A stretch of 64,000 nucleotides of DNA from CAZEAB01 sp964552945 (GTDB lineage: Archaea > Nanobdellota > Nanobdellia > Woesearchaeales > GW2011-AR9): the NCBI GenBank assembly GCA_964552945.1, contig CAZKIP010000001.1, positions 1 to 64,000 of the forward strand, read 5' to 3'. The notes beneath the pieces were generated by a model. It worked only from the letters and a program-made list of their open reading frames with translations. It had not been told where the DNA came from and ran no database searches. How positions within the stretch are numbered: position 1 is the stretch's first letter; each line of letters starts with the position of its first letter. This document shows, piece by piece, positions 18,768-27,707 of this stretch. Both the position numbers and the translations under genes were made by a program.

Positions 18768-18983
18768 ATGGAACCAACAGAAAATAATGTAGAAGACCAA
18801 TTCAAGGCCTTTGTAAGAAAAGAAGTTGATGACTTTAAACAAAGAATCTTGGAACAATGCAGCAAAAGTCAATTGAGTTGTAATAACGTTGATTTGAGGT
18901 ATGATATTGCTCTTGGGGATAAGTCAGAAGAAAGTCAAGAAAAAAAGTCAGATGTTGCAGAGAAATTAAAGCAATTAGTATAG
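18768..18983 (+). CDS. small acidic hypothetical protein
   Basis: A 71-residue charged protein. The ATG at 18768 is preferred because GAGGTG lies seven bases before it; the frame also has a GTG at 18759. It contains two cysteines and a Glu/Lys-rich tail. Unknown family. Confidence 0.45.
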   Translation: MEPTENNVEDQFKAFVRKEVDDFKQRILEQCSKSQLSCNNVDLRYDIALGDKSEESQEKKSDVAEKLKQLV

Positions 18984-19020
18984 GTGCTATGTCATAAGTT
19001 TTACTACTTATGTCCCACCT
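18982..19020. repeat. hairpin 1 after casposon polB block
   Basis: Outer arms AGGTG/CACCT and inner arms CATAAGT/ACTTATG frame a six-base loop. It begins at the stop of the preceding gene. It could end transcription or be a protein-binding cruciform. Confidence 0.5.
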
Positions 19021-19024
19021 ATTT

Positions 19025-19071
19025 GACCACTTGGTTAACCAGTTACTTTTCATCTGTTTAACCAATTGGTC
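19025..19071. repeat. hairpin 2, near-perfect 14-bp inverted repeat
   Basis: GACCACTTGGTTAA at 19025-19038 pairs with TTAACCAATTGGTC at 19058-19071 at 13 of 14 positions. It lies 5 bases after hairpin 1. Two palindromes in the middle of the element could mark a replication origin or operator; this is a guess. Confidence 0.5.
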
Positions 19072-19099
19072 TACCATTATCCTTACCGGACAACAAACC

Positions 19100-19273
19100 A
19101 TGAAATTCACAACAGATTATCATCAGAACCTCAGCTTGTTATTAAAGTCAGGTTACCCCATAAGACAAGCAAATAGTCTCGCTAGTAAAATCACTAGAAA
19201 AATAAGAGCTGAAGCAAAGAAAAAGTTTCAGCAAGAGATTCAAAAGAATGTTATTTCTATTTTAAAAGAATAA
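19100..19273 (+). CDS. small basic hypothetical protein
   Basis: A 57-residue lysine-rich helical protein. The frame opens at 19010 but that part overlaps the two hairpins, so I take the ATG at 19100 (MKFTTDYHQNLS). Sequence SGYPIRQANSLASKITRKIR suggests a helical DNA-binding peptide. Unknown family. Confidence 0.4.
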   Translation: MKFTTDYHQNLSLLLKSGYPIRQANSLASKITRKIRAEAKKKFQQEIQKNVISILKE

Positions 19274-19305
19274 TTCTTAAATAATAGCTCTCCCAAGTTA
19301 TAATT

Positions 19306-19494
19306 ATGAAATTCCATCGTTCCACTAAAGAAGAAAATAGAATCTGGGCTTACATTTATTTGGGTTTAGCTTCTGCATTGATTTATTATGGGTTTAAAGG
19401 AAAAACAATTTATTTCTTATTTTCAGCAATTTTGATAGCTTTAGCAGGTTGGAGATTGTTCTATTTATCTAAAACATTTACTTTTACAAAATAG
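19306..19494 (+). CDS. small membrane protein
   Basis: A 62-residue protein with two membrane helices (IWAYIYLGLASALIYYGF and TIYFLFSAILIALAGWRLF). It overlaps the convergent methyltransferase gene by 34 bases. Unknown function. Confidence 0.45.
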   Translation: MKFHRSTKEENRIWAYIYLGLASALIYYGFKGKTIYFLFSAILIALAGWRLFYLSKTFTFTK

Positions 19495-20552
19495 ATTCTT
19501 TCTTTATGATTATTTATAATTGTTTTTCCTGTTGTGAATTGATTGAATTTTTTTTCAAATATTTTTAATTTACCTTTTTTCTTTAAGGTTTTTATGATAA
19601 ACTCTGTTGAAAGCTTTGCATTTGATCTCCCATTAAGTTTTCCTTCTGTGGTATTATAAGATAGCAAGATGTATTTTGCCCTTGCATTTTCAATTAGTTC
19701 CCCAAATGTTTTTTCCGCAGAAGATAGATTATATTTGCTTTTAATATGGTCCCTATCCATTTTTTTGGCCACACCAAACACAGCTGGTTTTTTCCATTCA
19801 GCTAAGTTTTCAAGTAAATGATATGCGTCAGAATATTGCCGTGAATTATATGGTGGATCAAGATAAAGAATATCTACTGATAATTTTTTAATTAATTCAT
19901 TGGCATCTTCATTATAAACTTCATTGCTCCTATTATTATTAACATTTATTTTTGGATATTTTAATTTAATTTTTCTTGTTTGATCTAGTTTTCTTCTAAA
20001 AGCGTCATAATGGCCGCAAGTATTAGCCACAGAATCTGTTGCATAAATCAAACTGGTGATTAAGATAGTTTTTTCTGATGAGGTCAAATCGTTGTTTGTT
20101 TCAATATGTTCTCTAATTGCCCCTATTTGTTTTGCGTTTTCTAAAGTAAAATAATTGTTGCCGAAATTTTCTGAGAAATAATTTCCTTTGAAGATATTAA
20201 GGTTATTATAGTAAGAAATTAAATTTTTAATTTTATCTTCAGAAAAATTCTCTAAGTTTGATAATAACCAACAACTTAATGAAATAAAATTTGATTTTAG
20301 TAAATCATTTGAAATGATTTTTACATTTTTTGAATTAAAATAACTACCCACTACACCAGTTCCTGCAAATAAATCACAAAATGAATCGTATGAATTAATA
20401 TTAGAATCTATTATTTCTTTAATAAATTCTAACAATTTTGTTTTGTTACCTAAATATCTACGGCTTTTTATATTCAAAAAAGTAGGTTGCACATCAGACA
20501 AATGGCGTTTAAACTTTTTTTTATTTTTTATTAAGTTTTTTTTAATTAACAT
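19461..20552 (-). CDS. D12-class adenine-N6 DNA methyltransferase
   Basis: A 363-residue Dam-like methyltransferase. Motif I is FCDLFAGTGVVGSYF for SAM binding and motif IV is ILYLDPPYNSRQYS for catalysis. The order of motifs is alpha-class, as in Dam and M.DpnII. It is divergent from the AlwI-like nuclease gene and shares its intergenic region. Because AlwI-type sites are asymmetric, two methyltransferases are usually needed; the second is at 23973. The GGATC specificity is suggested by family only. Confidence 0.85.
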   Translation of the reverse strand: MLIKKNLIKNKKKFKRHLSDVQPTFLNIKSRRYLGNKTKLLEFIKEIIDSNINSYDSFCDLFAGTGVVGSYFNSKNVKIISNDLLKSNFISLSCWLLSNLENFSEDKIKNLISYYNNLNIFKGNYFSENFGNNYFTLENAKQIGAIREHIETNNDLTSSEKTILITSLIYATDSVANTCGHYDAFRRKLDQTRKIKLKYPKINVNNNRSNEVYNEDANELIKKLSVDILYLDPPYNSRQYSDAYHLLENLAEWKKPAVFGVAKKMDRDHIKSKYNLSSAEKTFGELIENARAKYILLSYNTTEGKLNGRSNAKLSTEFIIKTLKKKGKLKIFEKKFNQFTTGKTIINNHKERIYFVKVNVLDK

Positions 20553-20554
20553 TT

Positions 20555-20836
20555 TTAGTCTATATTTACTTTTCTTTTGTCTAAATTAATTTCAATTTTT
20601 TTTGATATTGTTAAATAAACTAATCTTTTTGTTTTAGGGTCATATTCTTTTTTTATTAAGCTTAACTCAACTAATTTCTCTAATTTATTGTATATTGTTT
20701 CTCTGTGAACTTGTCTGTTTAATATTGTATTTAATTCGTGTTTTATTTGTTTTATATTTTTTTTAGTTTTTAAAAGGGTTAATAATTCAATTTGTATGCT
20801 GTTTGATAACTCTTTACATAATTTTTGGATCTCCAT
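20555..20836 (-). CDS. winged-helix regulator of restriction cassette
   Basis: A 93-residue protein with a winged-helix look: ELLTLLKTKKNIKQIKHEL, then RETIYNKLEKLVELSLIKKEY. The frame opens at 20911, but the extra part lies in the divergent promoter, so I take the ATG at 20836. It sits immediately upstream of the methyltransferase gene and divergent from the nuclease gene, the position of a controller protein. Confidence 0.6.
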   Translation of the reverse strand: MEIQKLCKELSNSIQIELLTLLKTKKNIKQIKHELNTILNRQVHRETIYNKLEKLVELSLIKKEYDPKTKRLVYLTISKKIEINLDKRKVNID

Positions 20837-20924
20837 TTTATTATAAGATTCATTATTTAATAGATATACTTTTGTAATAATTAAACTTACAATTGTAATG
20901 ATTGCAGTCACAAGAGTATATATT

Positions 20925-20936
20925 TATCATATGATA
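20925..20936. promoter_or_regulatory. palindrome between methyltransferase and nuclease genes
   Basis: TATCATATGATA is a perfect 12-bp palindrome 10 bases before the AlwI-like gene start and within its TATA-rich promoter. It could be the operator for the winged-helix regulator encoded next to it. Confidence 0.4.
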
Positions 20937-20946
20937 TATTAATCTT

Positions 20947-22908
20947 ATGGTAAAAAATAAAACTGCTAAAGTGTGGACTCTTGGAAATACAACTGTAAGA
21001 AACCCTGAAAGAATTCTTGGTGCAATTAAAGTTTTCAAGAGATATTACGAAAATTATCCTACTTTTTCAAGTAATGCAAAATTACAAGGAGATTTTTTTT
21101 CTAAATTATCTACTCATACCGAATCTGGAGAACAATTTGATATTTCTAAACCAAATGTAAGGCCCATTTATGAATTTATTGAAGGAAAAGAAAGAGAAAT
21201 GGACGATGGGGCTTATAATGAAAAAAATGGACGTTTATGGTTATCTCCTTTAGATTCATTCGGGTTTATTAATGCATATAGAGGAAACACATCCTTTGTT
21301 TGTGAACCAGGAAACTTGTATATTGATTATCCCGAATTAGAGGGAGATATTTGGTTAAGACAATTGTTAAAATTTCAATACCCGAACCCTAAATCAGAAA
21401 TAACTGCAGGTGCAGAATTACGACCAGCAGTGTTTTTATTAAAACTAATGATCGAGATGGAAGGTCTTTCTAAATTCGAAATAGGTCTTTCGCATTTAAC
21501 AAGAAATGAAAGCCTTGAGTATCATAAAGCTTTGATTTTAGAGTATAGGGCTGGAAGAACACCTGGGAATATAATAAATTTGCAAACAGAGATTAGAAAT
21601 AAAGCAATTATCAAACATTATGAACTAGAGTTAAATTTAAAATTTAATTTAATAAATGAAATAATTTCAGACTTTAATGAACACAGTGTTTTTACAGATA
21701 AACAAACAGAACTGATAGATAATTTAGTTAGTCTAGGAAAAGGATCAAAGACTTCAAGAGCTAAAATTTGTAAGTTTGAAATTAAAAAGGACACATACCA
21801 CCATTTAGATATTGAAACTTGTAAAAATATATTCTTAGATTATTATTTATTAGTAAAAGGAGATACAATTGGAAAAGATTATCCTGACTTAACAAAAAGA
21901 TATATTTCTATGTGTAGAGTACTCCAATTATACAAGGCAGGTTCAGAAACTCGATTAAGAATAGATCCAGTATATGTTAAAATTATCAAGAACAGTATAT
22001 TAAATTTGGGTCCCATTTTATCTGTTAACTCTGTAGATGAAGAAAATCATTATTTATCGCATTTAAGAGATATTAATCAACCAGTGTTAGAATATGATCA
22101 AGATTCATTTATTGATGAAGAAATTGAAGAAATTGAGGTTAAGTTAAAAGAGTTTGATTGGACTTATGAACCAATTATTGCTAAAGAAGATTTGATTATA
22201 TCAAAAAAAAGATTAAAATACATTCACTTAAGGAACGAATTAATAAAATCATTAGAAAAACAGTATGCTGATTCTTTATCATGGGTTGAAATAGAATCCT
22301 ATTTAAAAAGTGTTATTGAAGGGAAAATAGATGGGCAAATTATGACCCCAACAGAATTAGAGGGTTATATCTGGAATTCATTTTTATTTTTAGGAGGTTA
22401 TATATTTCATCCTTCAAAAACAAGAAATTTTCATGTAGATACAAACTTCACTTCCATTTTTACTGCTGCGGGAAACCAACCTGACATGCAATTTGAATAT
22501 AGTGATTACAATTTAATAGTTGAAGTAACAAAACATAAAGGTAAAATTCAAGCACGTGCAGAATCAGAACCAGTTACTCGCCATGTTGCTGTTGAAACTT
22601 TTTCATCTAAGAAAAAAACAATAGGAATATTTATAGCTCCAGAGATACATGAAGAAACAGCAGTTGATTTTTTAAATAGATGTAATGGTTTACCATATAA
22701 TATTTACAAAGACCAGAAAGTTGTAATAAATATTCTACCCTTATCTTTTGCTCAATATTTCAAATTATTTGAACTTATAAAAGGAGAACATGATCGTTAT
22801 AACACTTTTCTTAAAATAATAAACTCCTTGTCTAAAGTTTATTTAGAATCTGAAAATCACACCATCTGGCTTCAAAAAATAAATCAATTTATTGAGGGAT
22901 TGAAATAA
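20947..22908 (+). CDS. AlwI-family type IIS restriction endonuclease
   Basis: A 653-residue nuclease. The N-terminal VWTLGNTTVRNPERIL is the hallmark of the AlwI family (GGATC, cutting outside the site). The C-terminal third carries LIVEVTKHKGKIQARAESEPV, a PD-(D/E)XK-like active-site strand with nearby QPDMQFEYSDYNL acidic residues. Its stop overlaps the next start (22908). Methyltransferases of two classes flank it, at 19461 and 23973. Specificity of this enzyme is inferred from the family and untested. Confidence 0.85.
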   Translation: MVKNKTAKVWTLGNTTVRNPERILGAIKVFKRYYENYPTFSSNAKLQGDFFSKLSTHTESGEQFDISKPNVRPIYEFIEGKEREMDDGAYNEKNGRLWLSPLDSFGFINAYRGNTSFVCEPGNLYIDYPELEGDIWLRQLLKFQYPNPKSEITAGAELRPAVFLLKLMIEMEGLSKFEIGLSHLTRNESLEYHKALILEYRAGRTPGNIINLQTEIRNKAIIKHYELELNLKFNLINEIISDFNEHSVFTDKQTELIDNLVSLGKGSKTSRAKICKFEIKKDTYHHLDIETCKNIFLDYYLLVKGDTIGKDYPDLTKRYISMCRVLQLYKAGSETRLRIDPVYVKIIKNSILNLGPILSVNSVDEENHYLSHLRDINQPVLEYDQDSFIDEEIEEIEVKLKEFDWTYEPIIAKEDLIISKKRLKYIHLRNELIKSLEKQYADSLSWVEIESYLKSVIEGKIDGQIMTPTELEGYIWNSFLFLGGYIFHPSKTRNFHVDTNFTSIFTAAGNQPDMQFEYSDYNLIVEVTKHKGKIQARAESEPVTRHVAVETFSSKKKTIGIFIAPEIHEETAVDFLNRCNGLPYNIYKDQKVVINILPLSFAQYFKLFELIKGEHDRYNTFLKIINSLSKVYLESENHTIWLQKINQFIEGLK

Positions 22909-23528
22909 TGGATATTAATGAATACGTACGATTTCAATCTTCACAAGAAGGAATTGAGGAAATAAATTTATTATGGAAGAAAATTTTAGCTAAGGCACTA
23001 AAAAAAACTGATGTGTATTTGGAATGGTTAGGCATTAGAATATTTTTTGCAATTGGAGGATATCAAAATAGATCTGAAGATATTTTCTGTTTAAAATTAA
23101 ATGATTTTGATCCTGTAAGCTGTGCTCCTGGTAAAAAACCAGATGTTACATTAGTATATCAAAAGAACCCCATTATTTGTGAAATAACACAAAGGCCAAT
23201 ACCTGGGAAAATAGAACATTTCCAACATTTAAAAGTTGCAGAAGAAGAATATGGAGTGACTTTTGACGGGATTCTTATTTCTCAAATAAAACTAAACGCA
23301 ATACCTGGTGAATCTTGGAATATTTATGTGTCCCATTATCAAACAACAAACCAATTATTCATGATTTGCGATTTTGATTTATTAATTACATTGTTGAATA
23401 AAAATGCTTCCAATGGTTTCACTGAATGGATGTCTTTTATAAAAAAGTCAAAAAAAATTTGGGTTGATAACAAGAAATGGGATGTAATTAGGAAGAAAAT
23501 AATTAGTTTAAAAGAGGACTATATTTAA
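22908..23528 (+). CDS. PD-(D/E)XK-like protein, possible second nuclease subunit
   Basis: A 206-residue protein coupled to the AlwI-like gene by a one-base overlap. KKPDVTLVYQKNPIICEITQRP gives an acidic residue, then E-I-T, which matches the active-site layout of the large protein (NLIVEVTKHKG). Heterodimeric type IIS enzymes such as BtsI and BsrDI have a large subunit plus a small one, each cutting one strand. That is a good model here but not proven. Confidence 0.55.
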   Translation: MDINEYVRFQSSQEGIEEINLLWKKILAKALKKTDVYLEWLGIRIFFAIGGYQNRSEDIFCLKLNDFDPVSCAPGKKPDVTLVYQKNPIICEITQRPIPGKIEHFQHLKVAEEEYGVTFDGILISQIKLNAIPGESWNIYVSHYQTTNQLFMICDFDLLITLLNKNASNGFTEWMSFIKKSKKIWVDNKKWDVIRKKIISLKEDYI

Positions 23529-23529
23529 A

Positions 23530-23976
23530 ATGACTTCTAGTAAACCTTTAGCTAAATCCGATTCAAGTGGATTTTATTTTGCACAAGAAATGTTATCTGG
23601 AGATTCAACGGCAGGAATAAATTTTGATAGATTACAAAAAAGTCCTGAAGGAAGATATATTATTTTTGAATATTTATTATGTGAAGAAGCACAATTTGTC
23701 ACTCCATTTACAAGTCATCCTAAAAGGTATTGGCATAAAAACAGAAGAAAATTTCTTTCTTTGTGGGGTGTTGCAAAAGATCTTAATGCAACTTTATATC
23801 TTGTGAATTACGCAAAAAAAGGAACTCTTCATGAAAATAAAGTATTATTAATAAAAGTATTAGATATAAACAGAGAAGGAATTCTTAAAGAGGAAATAAC
23901 TCAATATACTAGAAATGAATTCGGAATTTTTTTTAGGAAACTTAATAAGGAATGCCTTACTAACATTAAAATATGA
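23530..23976 (+). CDS. hypothetical protein of restriction cassette
   Basis: A 148-residue protein lying between the small nuclease-like gene and the second methyltransferase, with a 4-base overlap to the latter. RYIIFEYLLCEEAQFVTP followed by RRKFLSLWGVAKDLNATLYLV resembles a compact nuclease-like alpha/beta fold, but catalytic residues are not clear. It belongs to the same operon. Confidence 0.5.
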   Translation: MTSSKPLAKSDSSGFYFAQEMLSGDSTAGINFDRLQKSPEGRYIIFEYLLCEEAQFVTPFTSHPKRYWHKNRRKFLSLWGVAKDLNATLYLVNYAKKGTLHENKVLLIKVLDINREGILKEEITQYTRNEFGIFFRKLNKECLTNIKI

Positions 23977-24752
23977 AATTGAAACCTGAATATTTAAACA
24001 AATTAATATGTGCTGATAGCACAATTGAAATGGGTAAGTTGCCAGAAAATAGTGTCTCTTTAGTGATCACCGATCCCCCTTATAATGCTTCTGGAAAAGG
24101 TATTAATTTACCAAATAATACTACTGGGGGTGCATATTATAAAGTCAATGAAGACTGGGATAAATTCGGTCATTTTTCAAATTATTTGGAATTTACAAAA
24201 ACTTGGATAAAAGAAGCAGATAGAATTCTAAAGCCTTCAGGTTCAATATTAGTTTGTTGTTCATTACACAACATCTCAGAAGTTATTATTACTTTAAAAG
24301 AGCTTAATTATAAACAATTAAATATCATTATTTGGAAAAAAACAAATCCCATGCCTAACATCACAAAAAGAATGTTAACTCATTCTACAGAATTTATTGT
24401 TTGGTTTGCAAAAGGAAAAGGTTGGACTTTTAATTATGATCAAATGAAGAAATATAATGAAAATAAACAGTTGCGAGATGTTTGGGAATTTCCTTTGTGT
24501 CAAGGAAAAGAAAGAATCAAAGGTGAAAATAACCGTGCAGCACACCCCACACAAAAACCACTCAAATTATTTTCAAGACTTATTGAAATGGCATCTAATG
24601 AAGGTGATATTGTAATAGATCCTTTCATAGGAATTGGAACTACTGCTTTAGCTGCTATAAACTTAAAACGTGATTGGATTGGTTATGATTCAAATAAAAC
24701 CTATTTGGATTTAGCTAAAGAACGTATTAATGAATTTGAAAATAAGAATTAA
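23973..24752 (+). CDS. beta-class DNA methyltransferase (N4/N6)
   Basis: A 259-residue methyltransferase. The catalytic motif DPPYNASGKG comes early and the SAM motif IVIDPFIGIGTTALAA comes late, the order of the beta class. Between them lies a predicted target-recognition segment. It is the last gene of the AlwI-like operon and should modify the strand not covered by the D12-class enzyme at 19461. Confidence 0.9.
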   Translation: MKLKPEYLNKLICADSTIEMGKLPENSVSLVITDPPYNASGKGINLPNNTTGGAYYKVNEDWDKFGHFSNYLEFTKTWIKEADRILKPSGSILVCCSLHNISEVIITLKELNYKQLNIIIWKKTNPMPNITKRMLTHSTEFIVWFAKGKGWTFNYDQMKKYNENKQLRDVWEFPLCQGKERIKGENNRAAHPTQKPLKLFSRLIEMASNEGDIVIDPFIGIGTTALAAINLKRDWIGYDSNKTYLDLAKERINEFENKN

Positions 24753-24853
24753 TAAGTAGCTATGACAAAGAGTGAATTTTAAAAATTGCCCCGTTGAGAA
24801 TAAATCCCAATTATTTCATAAGCTTATGAATCTCTACAAAGAGAAGAATAAAA

Positions 24854-26296
24854 ATGACACTACTATCCAAATCAAAATACTTAATCGGACTTCAATGCCC
24901 TAAATACTTCTGGATAATGTTACACGAATCTGACAAAATTCCAGAACATGACCTCTCAACACAACAAAGATTTGATGAGGGGAATAAAGTAGGACAATTC
25001 GCTAAAAAATTATTTCCTGAAGGGATTGATATACCAGAAGGAGATTTCAAAGCTAATCTTCAAAAATCAAAAGAGCTTATCAAACAAAGAAAACCTCTTT
25101 TTGAAGTTGCTTTCATGGTTGACAACATTTATAGCCGAGCTGATATTCTTATCCCCGTAGGTGAAGATGAATGGGATATTATTGAAGTTAAGAGCGCAAC
25201 CAAAGTTAAAGATGTAAATATCCACGATGTTGCATTTCAGAAACATGTTTATGAAAAATCTGGTTTGAAAATTCGTAAATGCTTCTTGCTTCATATTAAC
25301 AATAAATTTGTTAAGAAAGGTGATATCAATCCAGAAGAATTCTTTACAAAAACAGACATTACAGGACAAGTTGATTTAGCTATTGAAGGAATTGAAGCAA
25401 GAATTTCTAATTTACTTAATATAATGAAAAGTGATGTTTGCCCTGACATTAACATTGGTAAACATTGTAGAGATCCTTATGGATGTCCCTTAGAAGACCA
25501 TTGTTGGGGTTTCCTGCCTGAAGCAAGCGTATTTGATTTGTATAGAGGTGGTGCTAAATCATTCCAATTATTTGAAGATGGCGTTGTAAACCTAAATGAT
25601 ATCCCCGAAACATTCAAGTTGAATGATAAACAAGGAATTCAAAGAGATTGTGATATTAATAACAAAATACATACAGATAAACATCATATAAAGCGATTCC
25701 TTGATACTTTAGAGTATCCTTTGTATTACTTTGATTTTGAAACGTTCTCAACAGCTATACCCCTTTATGATGGAACCAAGTCATATCAACAGATACCTTT
25801 TCAATTTAGTCTTCATGTTGACGATGGTAAAGAAGTTAAGCATTATGAGTTCCTTGCAAATCCTGGAGATGAAAGAAAGAAACTATTAGAAGAAATGAAA
25901 AAGGTCCTAGGTTCTTCTGGAAGTATTATTGTATTTTATCAATCATTTGAAATTGGAAGATTAAGAGAGTTGGCAGAAGCATTTCCTGAAAGTAAAGAAT
26001 GGGTAGATGGTATCCTTAAGAGAATTGTAGATTTAATTGTACCATTTCAAAGCTTTGATTATTATAATCCAAAACAAAAAGGTAGTTGTTCTCTAAAGAA
26101 AGTTCTTCCAGCGATGACTGGTAAAGGTTATGATGATTTAGATATAGCTGATGGTACAACTGCAAGTATCATGTTCTTTAAGGATGGTTTAAACCCTAAA
26201 GTAAGAGAAGATTTATTGAAATATTGTAAATTGGATACGGAAGCTATGGTTTGGATGATTGATGAGTTGAGGAAGTTAATTCAATCAAATGAGTGA
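24854..26296 (+). CDS. DUF2779 protein: Cas4/RecB-like nuclease fused to DnaQ-like exonuclease
   Basis: A 480-residue homolog of the protein at 3283-4698 with the same layout. PD-(D/E)XK core DEWDIIEVKSATKV and QKHVY are in the first half, with a cysteine group in DVCP...GCPLEDHC. The DEDD part has YYFDFETFS, VFYQSFE and YCKLDT. Much of the N-terminal half is identical between the two by eye. Cas4-like nucleases are known casposon cargo; the fused exonuclease makes this version unusual. A start-proximal GAGAAG may serve as ribosome site. Confidence 0.88.
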   Translation: MTLLSKSKYLIGLQCPKYFWIMLHESDKIPEHDLSTQQRFDEGNKVGQFAKKLFPEGIDIPEGDFKANLQKSKELIKQRKPLFEVAFMVDNIYSRADILIPVGEDEWDIIEVKSATKVKDVNIHDVAFQKHVYEKSGLKIRKCFLLHINNKFVKKGDINPEEFFTKTDITGQVDLAIEGIEARISNLLNIMKSDVCPDINIGKHCRDPYGCPLEDHCWGFLPEASVFDLYRGGAKSFQLFEDGVVNLNDIPETFKLNDKQGIQRDCDINNKIHTDKHHIKRFLDTLEYPLYYFDFETFSTAIPLYDGTKSYQQIPFQFSLHVDDGKEVKHYEFLANPGDERKKLLEEMKKVLGSSGSIIVFYQSFEIGRLRELAEAFPESKEWVDGILKRIVDLIVPFQSFDYYNPKQKGSCSLKKVLPAMTGKGYDDLDIADGTTASIMFFKDGLNPKVREDLLKYCKLDTEAMVWMIDELRKLIQSNE

Positions 26297-26340
26297 ATAC
26301 AATACATAAAGATTATGATTAATAGAATATTATTTTTTAT

Positions 26341-27240
26341 TTAAATAGATTGTATATAACTTTGGTCTATTAATCTTACAATATAATCTAAATCATCGAA
26401 ACTCTCGAAGTCAATTCCTGCAAAAAAACCGGCATCTTGCAATCCTTTTGGTGGAAGATATAGTCTTTTTTCTTTATCATTAAAAATTTTAATTTTAAAT
26501 GGGAAATACAATTTTATTTTTTTTGATTGAAACATCATATATAAAAAATTTCTAGTTGATTTATATGCAAGATAAACTTTACGCGGGTTTTCTTCTATTT
26601 TTTGTTCAGATTCTAAAGAAAATATTTTTTCTTGAATTGCTAAAAAAAGTTCTCTTACTTTGTCATTTTTATTTTTTAAATGATCTTCAATAGAATACTC
26701 TGAATAATTTACTTTGGAAATTTGTTTTACTGAATTTGTAGTCTTTTTAGCTTGTGAACTAGCAACTAGTTTTAATTCAAAAATATTCTCTTCATATTTT
26801 GAGTATGCCCATAATTCAATGTTTTCAGACATTCGGTTTATTGCATATTTATCATATTTACTGAATGTTTGTGCAACTAATAAAACTCTAGGCGACCCAA
26901 AATCTACTTTAACATTATTTTTTAATTTGTTTTGAACCAAAAGCTGAAAATCACCTTTATGATCAACAAGCCAATCAAGATAAAAAAGTCCTTGATTAAT
27001 TATATTGTCTTTTTCTCCATATTTATATTCGATGATAACTGGCGAATTATTTTCATCAAGACCCAATGAATCAATTCTCCCTCCATGTTGTTTTGATGTT
27101 GTAAATTCAGTAGCTAAAAAACGAATCCCAAACAATGTTCCCATATTTTTTTCAACAAAAGATTGAAGCTCTTTTTCATTACGAAAATTATGTTTCTTTA
27201 ATTGTTTTGAGGAATTATTTGTAGTTAAAAATAGTGCCAT
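26341..27240 (-). CDS. NucS-like nuclease with DUF5655 C-terminus
   Basis: A 299-residue protein. The N-terminal half looks like the DUF91/NucS nuclease core: ERFVEKN-like NEKELQSFVEKNMG, GRIDSLGLDENNSPVIIEYKYG with the D...E-x-K triad. The C-terminal 110 residues match DUF5655 (KVYLAYKSTRNFLYMMFQSK, ending in FDDLDYIVRLIDQSY). Such proteins act on branched or mismatched DNA or serve in defence. It is convergent with the DUF2779 gene. Confidence 0.75.
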   Translation of the reverse strand: MALFLTTNNSSKQLKKHNFRNEKELQSFVEKNMGTLFGIRFLATEFTTSKQHGGRIDSLGLDENNSPVIIEYKYGEKDNIINQGLFYLDWLVDHKGDFQLLVQNKLKNNVKVDFGSPRVLLVAQTFSKYDKYAINRMSENIELWAYSKYEENIFELKLVASSQAKKTTNSVKQISKVNYSEYSIEDHLKNKNDKVRELFLAIQEKIFSLESEQKIEENPRKVYLAYKSTRNFLYMMFQSKKIKLYFPFKIKIFNDKEKRLYLPPKGLQDAGFFAGIDFESFDDLDYIVRLIDQSYIQSI

Positions 27241-27320
27241 AATAATTAAATTTTGTTAAAGTATATAAATGTATTTGGGAAGGATTCTTAAATATGAAAA
27301 AAAAAGAAAAAAAGGATGTC

Positions 27321-27470
27321 TCACAGACAACCAAAACGACATTGCCAACTTCCACGATAAAACTTACCATTAGAATTAGGCCGTATTGATGAAACGTGTT
27401 CTGAACCACAAACCTTACATCTCATAAGGCCCGTATAAGAACAGACTAACTTCATTACTTTTCTTGTCAT
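27321..27470 (-). CDS. small zinc-finger protein
   Basis: A 49-residue protein with CKVCG and CRFGC pairs that would bind one zinc ion. GGAGG sits seven bases before the ATG at 27470, a strong ribosome site, which supports a real gene. It is very basic and may contact DNA or RNA. Confidence 0.6.
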   Translation of the reverse strand: MTRKVMKLVCSYTGLMRCKVCGSEHVSSIRPNSNGKFYRGSWQCRFGCL

Positions 27471-27707
27471 GTTTATTCCTCCATCTATTTATATGATGAA
27501 GAAATATCAAAAGAACAAGGTAAAACTTCTTTCTTCCCAAACTAAACCATGCCACGAACCATTAAAGATAAACTTTAATGACTTGTCCTTTTAGAATGAT
27601 TATGAAATCATTGAGTTATATAAAGTTTTTCGGATAGGTTAATATAAGATGAAAACAGACATTTCGTTTAAGACTAAATTTATATAAAACTATTATTTAA
27701 ACTTAAT

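Noticed and set aside
27471..27707. Extra gene in the gap before the GIY-YIG gene
   Set aside because: Stops occur in all frames within short distance; only promoter-like A/T-rich sequence is seen.
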